In this document: in pieces, positions 41,284-48,123 of the stretch
How the letters are laid out: every line of letters starts with the position of its first letter
Position numbering within the stretch: the first letter of the stretch is position 1
From: Candidatus Brevundimonas phytovorans
GTDB taxonomy: Bacteria; Pseudomonadota; Alphaproteobacteria; Caulobacterales; Caulobacteraceae
Assembly (NCBI GenBank): GCA_029203145.1
Contig: CP119309.1
Coordinates: forward strand, 2,753,001 to 2,817,000
DNA length: 64,000 nt
Reading direction: 5' to 3'
The notes under the pieces: generated by a model
The model's input: the letters and a program-made list of their open reading frames with translations, nothing else
Told to the model about the DNA's origin: nothing
Database searches by the model: none
Program-made: the position numbers and the translations under genes

Positions 41284-42041
41284 ACACGTCCTCAAGTAGC
41301 CCGAAGGGCGGTAGGACCCCAACAAGTAGAGTCGATAAGCTTCTGGGGTCGATGGGCTATGGCTCGCGGGCCGAGATGGCGCGGATGGGCAAGGCGGGCG
41401 GCATCGTTCTGGACGGCGCCGATCTGACCGATGTGTCCAAACGCATCCCGGTGACGCCCGACCTGCCGACGCGGATGGAGATCGACGGCGAGCCTCTGGA
41501 CCCGGTGGCCGGTCTGGTCATGCTGCTGAACAAGCCGCTGGGCATGACCTGTTCGCGCAAGGAAGACGGGTCGCTGGTCTATGACATCCTGCCGGACCGG
41601 TGGAAGCGTCGCGACCCGGCCATCTCGACCATCGGGCGGCTGGACAAGCAGACCACGGGCCTGCTGCTGCTGACCGACGACGGCGACCTGCTGCACCGGG
41701 TGATCAGCCCCAAACGCCATGTGGCCAAGGTCTATCGCGCGACCCTGGCGCGGCCTCTGACCGGCAGCGAAGGCGGGCTGTTCGCCTCGGGCGAGCTGGT
41801 GCTGGAGGGCGAGGACAAGCCGCTGTCGCCCGCCATCCTCGAGGTGGTGTCGCCGACCGAGGCCCTGCTGACGGTGACGGAGGGCCGCTATCATCAGGTG
41901 CGCCGGATGTTCGCCGCCGCGGGCAACCACGTCGAGGCCCTGCACCGCGAGCGGCTGGGCGGGCTGGTGCTGCCGGACGATCTGGGGGCTGGGGAATGGC
42001 GGCTGCTGAGCCCGGAAGAGGTGGAGCTGATCTTCGCCTGA
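41280..42041 (+). CDS. RsuA/RluB-family pseudouridine synthase
   Basis: A 253-residue protein with an N-terminal S4 domain (RVDKLLGSMGYGSRAEM, about residues 17-33) and a catalytic domain with the Asp motif TIGRLDKQTTGLLLLTDDG (about 116-134) and RYHQVRRMFAAAGNHV (about 204-219). RsuA isomerises U516 in 16S rRNA; RluB-type members act on 23S, so the target is not assigned. The only plausible start before the S4 domain is GTG at 41280, overlapping the upstream stop. Codons 4-13 derive from a palindromic repeat (41288-41317), giving an SSSSPKGGRTPT leader. Confidence 0.88.
   Translation: MNTSSSSPKGGRTPTSRVDKLLGSMGYGSRAEMARMGKAGGIVLDGADLTDVSKRIPVTPDLPTRMEIDGEPLDPVAGLVMLLNKPLGMTCSRKEDGSLVYDILPDRWKRRDPAISTIGRLDKQTTGLLLLTDDGDLLHRVISPKRHVAKVYRATLARPLTGSEGGLFASGELVLEGEDKPLSPAILEVVSPTEALLTVTEGRYHQVRRMFAAAGNHVEALHRERLGGLVLPDDLGAGEWRLLSPEEVELIFA
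41288..41317. repeat. Palindrome inside the first codons of the pseudouridine synthase gene
   Basis: GTCCTCAAGTAGCCCGAAGGGCGGTAGGAC in outline: outer arms GTCCT (41288-41292)/AGGAC (41313-41317) and inner stem GCCC/GGGC. It shares the TCAAG(T/C)AG scaffold of the family-3 repeats but has different arms. It is read through in frame. Confidence 0.5.
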
Positions 42042-42046
42042 AGCCC

Positions 42047-42221
42047 TTCCTTTCGTCATCCTCCGGCGAGCGGAGCGAGACCGGGGGACCCAGCGGCGCC
42101 GCAGGCGATCTTTGCTGCAAGTGGGCGCGAGGCTCTTTGGCTGCGACGCGCCGCCCTTCGGGCGCCGCTGGGTCCCCCGGTCAGCGCCGCTGCGCGGCTT
42201 GCCGGAGGATGACGAAAGGAA
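42047..42221. repeat. 175-bp inverted-repeat element, family 2
   Basis: Left end TTCCTTTCGTCATCCTCCGGC pairs exactly with the right end in reverse complement; a second inverted pair, ACCGGGGGACCC plus AGCGGCGCC, lies inside each end. About 45 bases separate the two halves. It fills the gap between the pseudouridine synthase stop (42041) and trpF, beginning five bases after the stop. No open frame of note; no transposase. Confidence 0.8.
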
Positions 42222-42273
42222 AGCGGAAGGGAAGGTTCTTGACCTCTTCGCCTCCCTCGCGCACCTCCCCTTT

Positions 42274-42912
42274 ATGACCCTGGCCAAGATTTGCGGACTG
42301 ACGACGCCCGAAACGCTGGACGCGGCGCTTGCCGGCGGCGCGGCCTTTGTCGGGGCCGTGGTGTTTGAAAAAAGCCCGCGCCATATCCCGCCCCTGCACG
42401 CCGCCACCCTGTTCGACCGGGCGAGGAAGCGGGCGAAGATCGTGGCCGTGCTGGTCGATCCCGACGACGCCCTGCTGACCGAGGTGGGGCTGATCCTGCG
42501 GCCCGATCTGATCCAGCTGCACGGCCATGAGACGCCCGAGCGCGCCGCCGAGGTGCGGCGGCTGACGGGGGCGGGGATCATCAAGGCCCTGCCGATCCGA
42601 GGTCAGGCCGACTTCGCCTCCGTGCCCGACTGGGCCGATGTGGCTGACCATCTGCTGTTCGACGCCAAACCCCCCGAGGGTTCAAACCTGCCCGGCGGGG
42701 TCGGGGCCTCGTTCGATTGGTCGTTGATGCAGAACCGCGCCCTGCCGGCAAACTGGTTCCTCGCAGGCGGCCTCGACCCGCAAAATATCACCGAGGCCGT
42801 GCGCATTTCGGGGGCGCCCTTGGTCGATGTCTCCTCTGGCGTCGAAAGCGCGCCGGGTGTTAAGGACGCGGACCTGATCCACGCCTTCCTCAAGGCCGTA
42901 TCCCGGTCCTGA
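42274..42912 (+). CDS. trpF: Phosphoribosylanthranilate isomerase
   Basis: A 212-residue TIM-barrel enzyme converting phosphoribosylanthranilate to CdRP in tryptophan synthesis. The catalytic Cys is in AKICGLTTPE (Cys7) and the catalytic Asp site in the early GGAAFVGAVV-to-phosphate region; the late phosphate-binding loops appear as FLAGGLDPQN and VDVSSGVESAPG. Length is typical. The ATG at 42274 fits the family start, though no clear ribosome site precedes it, perhaps because the palindromic element just upstream changed the leader. Confidence 0.93.
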   Translation: MTLAKICGLTTPETLDAALAGGAAFVGAVVFEKSPRHIPPLHAATLFDRARKRAKIVAVLVDPDDALLTEVGLILRPDLIQLHGHETPERAAEVRRLTGAGIIKALPIRGQADFASVPDWADVADHLLFDAKPPEGSNLPGGVGASFDWSLMQNRALPANWFLAGGLDPQNITEAVRISGAPLVDVSSGVESAPGVKDADLIHAFLKAVSRS

Positions 42913-42944
42913 TTTCGTCGCCTTCTCGCGAAAGACTGCCGCTC

Positions 42945-44159
42945 GTGAACGCAATTCTCCCGAACTCCTACGCCTGGCCTGACGCCGAGGGCCGCTTTGG
43001 TCCCTATGGCGGCCGCTTCGTGCCCGAAACCCTGATGCCGCTCATCCATGAGCTTCAGGCGGCCTATGAGGCGGCCCAGGCTGACCCCAGCTTCCAGGCG
43101 GAGCTGGACGATTTCCTGACCCACTATGTCGGTCGCGAAAGCCCGCTCTATTTCGCCGAGCGGCTGACCGATCATTTCGGCGGGGCGAAGATCTGGCTGA
43201 AGCGCGAGGACCTGAACCACACGGGCGCGCACAAGATCAACAACTGCATGGGCCAGATCCTGCTGGCGCGGCGCATGGGCAAGACCCGGATCATCGCCGA
43301 AACCGGCGCCGGTCAGCACGGCGTGGCCTCGGCCACCGTCTGCGCCCGCTTCGGCCTGCCCTGCACCGTCTATATGGGCGCGGTCGACGTCGAACGGCAG
43401 CAGCCCAACGTCTTCCGCATGAAGCTGATGGGGGCCGAGGTCGCGGCCGTCACCGCCGGGGCGGCGACGCTGAAGGACGCCATGAACGAGGCGATGCGTG
43501 ACTGGGTCACCAACGTCGAGGACACCTATTACATCATCGGCACGGCGGCGGGCCCGGCCCCCTATCCGGCCATGGTGCGCGACTTCCAGTCGGTGATCGG
43601 CCGCGAGATCAAGCGCCAGTCGCTGGACCGGATCGGGCGCCTGCCCGACGCCGTGGTGGCCTGCATCGGCGGCGGCTCCAACGCCATCGGCGCCTTCCAC
43701 CCCTTCGTCGACGACGCCGAGGTGCGCCTGATCGGCGTCGAGGCGGCGGGCCATGGTCTGGACACCCCCGAACACGCCGCCAGCCTGAAGGGCGGCCGCC
43801 CCGGCGTGCTGCACGGCAACCGCACCTATCTGTTGCAGGACGCCGACGGTCAGATTCTCGAGGGCCACTCCATTTCGGCCGGCCTCGACTATCCGGGCAT
43901 CGGGCCGGAGCACGCCTGGCTGAACGACCTGGGGCGCGGCGAATATCTGTCGGCCACCGACGACGAGGCGCTGGAGGCCTTCCAGATGCTGTCCAAGCTG
44001 GAAGGCATCATTCCGGCGCTGGAGCCTTCCCACGCCCTCGCCCGCATCGGCGAGATCGCGCTGGACGTGGGCAAGGGCGGCGATGTCGTCCTGGTTCTGT
44101 CGGGTCGAGGCGACAAGGACATTTTCACCGTGGCCAAACACCTGGGCGTGGAGCTTTGA
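42945..44159 (+). CDS. trpB: Tryptophan synthase beta chain
   Basis: A 404-residue PLP enzyme that condenses indole and serine to tryptophan, partnered by TrpA. The PLP lysine is Lys97 in HTGAHKINN; ETGAGQHGVASATV (about residues 115-128), the phosphate loop CIGGGSNAIGAF (about 242-253) and a late SGRGDKD segment follow. The GTG at 42945 begins the family N terminus (MNAILPNSYAWPDAEG). It follows trpF by 32 bases; an unrelated small secreted protein gene lies between it and trpA. Confidence 0.97.
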   Translation: MNAILPNSYAWPDAEGRFGPYGGRFVPETLMPLIHELQAAYEAAQADPSFQAELDDFLTHYVGRESPLYFAERLTDHFGGAKIWLKREDLNHTGAHKINNCMGQILLARRMGKTRIIAETGAGQHGVASATVCARFGLPCTVYMGAVDVERQQPNVFRMKLMGAEVAAVTAGAATLKDAMNEAMRDWVTNVEDTYYIIGTAAGPAPYPAMVRDFQSVIGREIKRQSLDRIGRLPDAVVACIGGGSNAIGAFHPFVDDAEVRLIGVEAAGHGLDTPEHAASLKGGRPGVLHGNRTYLLQDADGQILEGHSISAGLDYPGIGPEHAWLNDLGRGEYLSATDDEALEAFQMLSKLEGIIPALEPSHALARIGEIALDVGKGGDVVLVLSGRGDKDIFTVAKHLGVEL

Positions 44160-44161
44160 GC

Positions 44162-44647
44162 ATGAACAGCCTTCTGATCGCGGCCCTGGCCGTGCTGGCG
44201 TCGCCGACGCTGACCATGGCCAAGACCCAGGCCGCGCCCGCTCCGGCTCAGGCCGCAGCGCCCGCAGCGCCCATGGTCGGCCCTGGCGTCGCCGCGACCG
44301 GCGTGCCGGTCCTGCCCCCGGCCGTGGCCGCGCCCGACTGCGGCGGCCTGGTGCGCAGCCCGGCCTTCTGCGTCACGGCGCAACTGGATCAGGTCGGCGC
44401 CCTGGCCGAGGCCTATCTGGCCCAGTTCCAGACCCAGGGCTGGCTGCCCGCCGACGGCGACGACAACCGCGTCATCCTGGTCAAGCGCCGCGAGGCCGGC
44501 GGCTGCGACGGCATGCAGATGATCGCCTTCTACGACGAGTCCAAGCCGGCTGAGGCGACCGCCCCCGGCTACCTCGGCTTCGCCACCATCCCCGGCGATG
44601 TCTGCACCGGTCAGCCGGCGCCCGCCGCAGGAGCGACGCCTCAGTGA
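44162..44647 (+). CDS. Secreted protein of unknown function between trpB and trpA
   Basis: A 161-residue protein with a signal peptide (MNSLLIAALAVLASPTLTMA, about residues 1-20), a Pro/Ala-rich linker (about 22-60) and a C-terminal part with Cys at four positions (CGGL, FCVT, GCDG, DVCTG) that could form disulfides in the periplasm. I recognise no family. It starts three bases after the trpB stop and its own stop overlaps the trpA GTG, so it is translated as part of the trp unit. Codon use looks like its neighbours'. Confidence 0.75.
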   Translation: MNSLLIAALAVLASPTLTMAKTQAAPAPAQAAAPAAPMVGPGVAATGVPVLPPAVAAPDCGGLVRSPAFCVTAQLDQVGALAEAYLAQFQTQGWLPADGDDNRVILVKRREAGGCDGMQMIAFYDESKPAEATAPGYLGFATIPGDVCTGQPAPAAGATPQ

Positions 44648-45486
44648 CCACTGCACGTATCGACGCCCGTTTCGCCGCCCTGAAGGCCGAGGGCCGGGCC
44701 GGCTTTATTCCCTATGTCATGACCGGCGATCCCAGCCGCGACGAGGCGCTGGAGATCCTGCGCGGCCTGCCCGCCGCCGGCGCTGACCTGATCGAACTGG
44801 GTCTGGCGTTTTCGGACCCGATGGCCGAGGGACCGCCGATCCAGCGGGCGGCCCTGCGCGGGCTGGCGGCGGGGATGACCCTGCGCGGCACGCTCGATCT
44901 GGTGGCCGATTTCCGCAAGGGCGACGACGCCACCCCGGTCATCCTGATGGGCTATCTGAACCCGGTCGAGTCTTACGGCTACGAGGCTTTTGCCGCTGAC
45001 GCGGCGGCGGCGGGCGTGGACGGCCTGATCGTGGTCGACTGCCCGCCGGAAGAGGCCGGGCCTCTGGCGGCGGCGCTGGATGCGCAAGCCGTGTCGCTGA
45101 TCCGTCTGGCCACGCCGACTTCGGACGACGAGCGGCTGAAGGTCATCGCGCGCGGCACCTCGGGGTTCGTCTATTACGTCTCGGTCGCGGGCGTGACCGG
45201 GGTCAAGGAAGCCGTGGCCGCCGACGTCGCCCCCGCCGTCGAGCGCGTGCGCAAGGCCGCGAACCTGCCGGTCGCCGTCGGCTTCGGCGTCAAGACGCCC
45301 GAGCGCGCCGCCGAGATCGCCCGTGTGGCCGATGCGGTGGTGGCCGGGTCGGTCTTCGTCGATGAGGTCGCCGCCGCGCTCGCAGCGAACGAACCGGCCG
45401 TGCCCCGCGTTCTGGCCCGGGTGAAGGCCCTGGCTGATGCGGTTCGCACCGCCAGAACTAGTGCTTCCGTGACGGAAACCGTTTAA
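44644..45486 (+). CDS. trpA: Tryptophan synthase alpha chain
   Basis: A 280-residue TIM-barrel enzyme that splits indole-3-glycerol phosphate to indole and glyceraldehyde 3-phosphate and channels indole to TrpB. The catalytic Glu and Asp lie in LIELGLAFSDPMAEGPPIQ (about residues 50-68); the phosphate-binding GVTG and VAVGFGVKTPE loops are intact. The usual length is about 265-280. It starts at GTG, overlapping the preceding stop (GTGA). accD follows after 10 bases. Confidence 0.96.
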   Translation: MTTARIDARFAALKAEGRAGFIPYVMTGDPSRDEALEILRGLPAAGADLIELGLAFSDPMAEGPPIQRAALRGLAAGMTLRGTLDLVADFRKGDDATPVILMGYLNPVESYGYEAFAADAAAAGVDGLIVVDCPPEEAGPLAAALDAQAVSLIRLATPTSDDERLKVIARGTSGFVYYVSVAGVTGVKEAVAADVAPAVERVRKAANLPVAVGFGVKTPERAAEIARVADAVVAGSVFVDEVAAALAANEPAVPRVLARVKALADAVRTARTSASVTETV

Positions 45487-45496
45487 AGGCGCGCTC

Positions 45497-46387
45497 ATGG
45501 TCGACAAGAATCCTGAGAACAAGCCGCGCGGCGGCTGGCTGTCCCGCTTCGCTCCCGGCGTGCGCAAGATCGTCAGCCGGCGCGACACGCCCGACAACCT
45601 GTGGGTCAAGGACCCGGACAGCGGCGAGATGCTGTTCCGCTCGGACCTGGAGGCGGCCCTGTGGGTCACGCCGTCGGGCCGCCATATGCGGATCAATGCG
45701 CCGACGCGCCTGAAGGCCACCTTCGACGACGGCAAGTTCGAGGCGATCGACACGCCGGACGTGCCCGAAGATCCGTTGAAGTTCTCGGACGGCAAGCCCT
45801 ATCGCGAGCGCCTGTCGGCGGCGCGCAAGGTGGCGGGCCGCAAGGACACCATGGCCATCGGCTATGGCCAGATCGACGGCGTGGCCGCGGTCGTCATCGT
45901 GCAGGACTTCACCTTCATGGGCGGGTCGCTGGGCATGGCGGCGGGCGAGGCCTTCATCGCCGCCGCGCGTGAAGCCGTGAAACGCGGCGTGCCCTTCGTC
46001 TGCTTCACCGCCGCCGGCGGCGCGCGGATGCAGGAGGGCGCCCTCAGCCTGATGCAGATGGCCCGCACCACCCTGGCGGTGCAGGAAGTGAAGGCGGCGC
46101 AGCTGCCCTATATCGTCGTCCTGACCGACCCGACCACGGGGGGCGTGACCGCCTCCTACGCCATGCTGGGCGACGTGCATCTGGCCGAGCCGGGCGCCCT
46201 GATCGGCTTCGCCGGTCCGCGCGTGATCGAGACCACCATCCGCGAGAAACTGCCGCCGGGCTTCCAGCGCGCCGAGTATCTGCAGGGCAAGGGCATGGTC
46301 GACAAGGTCGTGGCGCGCGGCGACCTGCCGACGACGCTGGGCCAGATCATGTCCATGCTGATGGGCGGCAAGCGCAAGGCGGCGTAA
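45497..46387 (+). CDS. accD: Acetyl-CoA carboxylase carboxyltransferase beta subunit
   Basis: A 296-residue subunit that with AccA transfers carboxyl from biotin to acetyl-CoA to form malonyl-CoA. The catalytic crotonase-fold core is intact: KDTMAIGYGQIDG, FMGGSLGMAAGEAF (about residues 138-151), CFTAAGGARMQEG and SYAMLGDVHLAEPGALIGFAG. The N-terminal zinc ribbon has lost all four cysteines: the region reads LWVKDPDSGEMLFRSD where the family has WVKCPxC. It is in the trp-accD-folC order common in alphaproteobacteria, 8 bases before folC. Confidence 0.93.
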   Translation: MVDKNPENKPRGGWLSRFAPGVRKIVSRRDTPDNLWVKDPDSGEMLFRSDLEAALWVTPSGRHMRINAPTRLKATFDDGKFEAIDTPDVPEDPLKFSDGKPYRERLSAARKVAGRKDTMAIGYGQIDGVAAVVIVQDFTFMGGSLGMAAGEAFIAAAREAVKRGVPFVCFTAAGGARMQEGALSLMQMARTTLAVQEVKAAQLPYIVVLTDPTTGGVTASYAMLGDVHLAEPGALIGFAGPRVIETTIREKLPPGFQRAEYLQGKGMVDKVVARGDLPTTLGQIMSMLMGGKRKAA

Positions 46388-46395
46388 GCGCCTTC

Positions 46396-47670
46396 ATGGA
46401 TCCCATCTCGCAGCGCCTTCTGGCCCGTCATCCGCAGCGCATCGACCTGTCGCTGGACCGGATGCGGGCCCTGTGCGCGGCGCTGGGTGATCCGCAGGAC
46501 AGGCTGCCGCCGGTGGTTCATGTCGCTGGCACCAACGGCAAGGGCTCGACCGTTTCCCTGATCCGGGCCATCGCCGAGGCGGCGGGTCTGCGCGTCCACG
46601 CCTACACCTCGCCGCATCTGGTGCGCTTCAACGAGCGCATCCGGCTGGCCGGGACCCTGATCAGCGATGATCAGCTGAACGAAGTGCTGGACCGGATTGA
46701 AGCGGTGTCAGGCGAGGCCACCGTGTTCGAGAGCACGACCGCCGCCGCCTTCGTGGCCATGAGCGAGACGCCTGCCGACCTGGCGATCATCGAGGTGGGC
46801 CTCGGCGGCTCGCTGGACGCCACCAACGTCATCGACCGGCCCCTGCTCAGCGTCATCACCCCGGTCGATCTGGATCACGCCGAGTTCCTGGGCGACAGGA
46901 TCGAGGGCGTGGCCCGCGAGAAGACGGGCATCCTCAAGTCCGGGGCGCGCGGCGTCATCGCCCGTCAGTCCGAGGCCGTCATGGCCGTGATCGGACGCCG
47001 CGCCGCCGAGGTCCACTCGCCCCTGACCGTCATGGGGGTGGACTTCGACGCCTGGGCCGAGCGCGGCGGACTGGTCTATCAGGATCAGGAACGCTTCCTC
47101 GACCTGCCGGCCCCGGCGCTCAGCGGTCCGCACCAGTTCGACAATGCCGGCGTGGCGGTGGCCGCCGCCCTGGAGCTGGACCTGCCCGAGGCCGCCATCG
47201 CGGCGGGCTTGAAAGCCGTGCGCTGGCCGGCGCGGATGCAGCGTCTGACCGCCGGCCCCTATGCCGAAAAAGCGCAAGCCGCCGACGCCGAGCTGTGGCT
47301 GGACGGCGGGCACAACCCCCACGCCGGACGGGCCATGGCCAGGACGCTGAGCGAGCGTCAGGCGCGGGCGCCGCGTCCCCTGGCCCTGATCGTGGCCATG
47401 CTGGCCAACAAGGATGCAGGCGGCTTCTTCGAGGCGCTGAAAGGCGTCGACGCCCAGGTCTTCACCGTCGGCTTCGACGGCGCAGCGGCCGACCCGGCGG
47501 CCCTGGCGGCGGTGGCGCAGGGACGCGGCTTCGGCGCCATGCCGACGGCCTCGGTGGACGAAGCGATCGACCGGGCGCTGGCGCTGGGGGCCGGACGCAT
47601 TGTCATCTGCGGCTCGCTCTATCTGGCCGGCGAGGTGCTGGGCGCCAGCCCCGAGACCTGGCCGACCTAG
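46396..47670 (+). CDS. folC: Bifunctional dihydrofolate/folylpolyglutamate synthase
   Basis: A 424-residue Mur-ligase-fold enzyme that adds glutamate to dihydropteroate and then to reduced folates. The P-loop is HVAGTNGKGSTVSLI (about residues 42-56), with TSPHLVRFNERIRL (about 74-87), EVGLGGSLDATNVI (about 136-149) and DHAEFLGD following, and the C-terminal WLDGGHNPHAGRAM (about 299-312). Last gene of the trpF-to-folC unit, eight bases after accD. It ends eight bases from a convergent gene. Confidence 0.95.
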   Translation: MDPISQRLLARHPQRIDLSLDRMRALCAALGDPQDRLPPVVHVAGTNGKGSTVSLIRAIAEAAGLRVHAYTSPHLVRFNERIRLAGTLISDDQLNEVLDRIEAVSGEATVFESTTAAAFVAMSETPADLAIIEVGLGGSLDATNVIDRPLLSVITPVDLDHAEFLGDRIEGVAREKTGILKSGARGVIARQSEAVMAVIGRRAAEVHSPLTVMGVDFDAWAERGGLVYQDQERFLDLPAPALSGPHQFDNAGVAVAAALELDLPEAAIAAGLKAVRWPARMQRLTAGPYAEKAQAADAELWLDGGHNPHAGRAMARTLSERQARAPRPLALIVAMLANKDAGGFFEALKGVDAQVFTVGFDGAAADPAALAAVAQGRGFGAMPTASVDEAIDRALALGAGRIVICGSLYLAGEVLGASPETWPT

Positions 47671-47677
47671 CCCTTAT

Positions 47678-48109
47678 CTAGCCCTGGGCCTTGAAGGCGG
47701 GCAGGAGGGCGCCGAGGCGTTGGCCCATTTCCTCGGCCATGGCCTGAACCCCGCTCAGGGGGCGCATCATGACCTCGAAATCGACGATCTGGCCGTCTTC
47801 ATCGAAGCGGATGAAGTCGATGCCCTTGACGCTCTTGTCTCCGACCTTGGCGCTGAATTCCAGCACCACGCTGAGGCCGTCGGCGGTGGCGGCTTCGCGG
47901 TGATAGGCGAAGTCGGAGAAGACGCCGGCCGCGGTGCTGACGGCCAGAACCACCGCCTCGGCGCTGTGATAGGCCTTGTGGGCCACCGGCGAGCGGAAGA
48001 CGGCCTCGGGATGGGTGATGGCGCGCAAGGCCCCCAGGTCCTGGGCGGCGACCATCTGATGCCACTTGTCCAGCGAAGCGGCGGCGGCGGGATGCAGGGT
48101 CGGCGTCAT
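47678..48109 (-). CDS. NTF2/SnoaL-like protein
   Basis: A 143-residue protein with the cone-shaped NTF2-like fold: KWHQMVAAQDLGALRAITHPEAVFRSPVAHKAYHS, an ordered helix-strand run, then FRFDEDGQIVDFEVMMRPL, typical of SnoaL_2 proteins. Some members are isomerases or scaffold subunits; no catalytic residues can be assigned. AAGGAAAAG precedes the ATG at 48109. It starts 14 bases after the fadH stop on the same strand, so it is probably in the fadH transcript. Confidence 0.75.
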   Translation of the reverse strand: MTPTLHPAAAASLDKWHQMVAAQDLGALRAITHPEAVFRSPVAHKAYHSAEAVVLAVSTAAGVFSDFAYHREAATADGLSVVLEFSAKVGDKSVKGIDFIRFDEDGQIVDFEVMMRPLSGVQAMAEEMGQRLGALLPAFKAQG

Positions 48110-48123
48110 GAGCTTTTCCTTCC

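Noticed and set aside
42047..42221. trp leader/attenuator in front of trpF
   Set aside because: No leader peptide with Trp codons and no competing terminator hairpin; the sequence is a symmetric inverted-repeat element.
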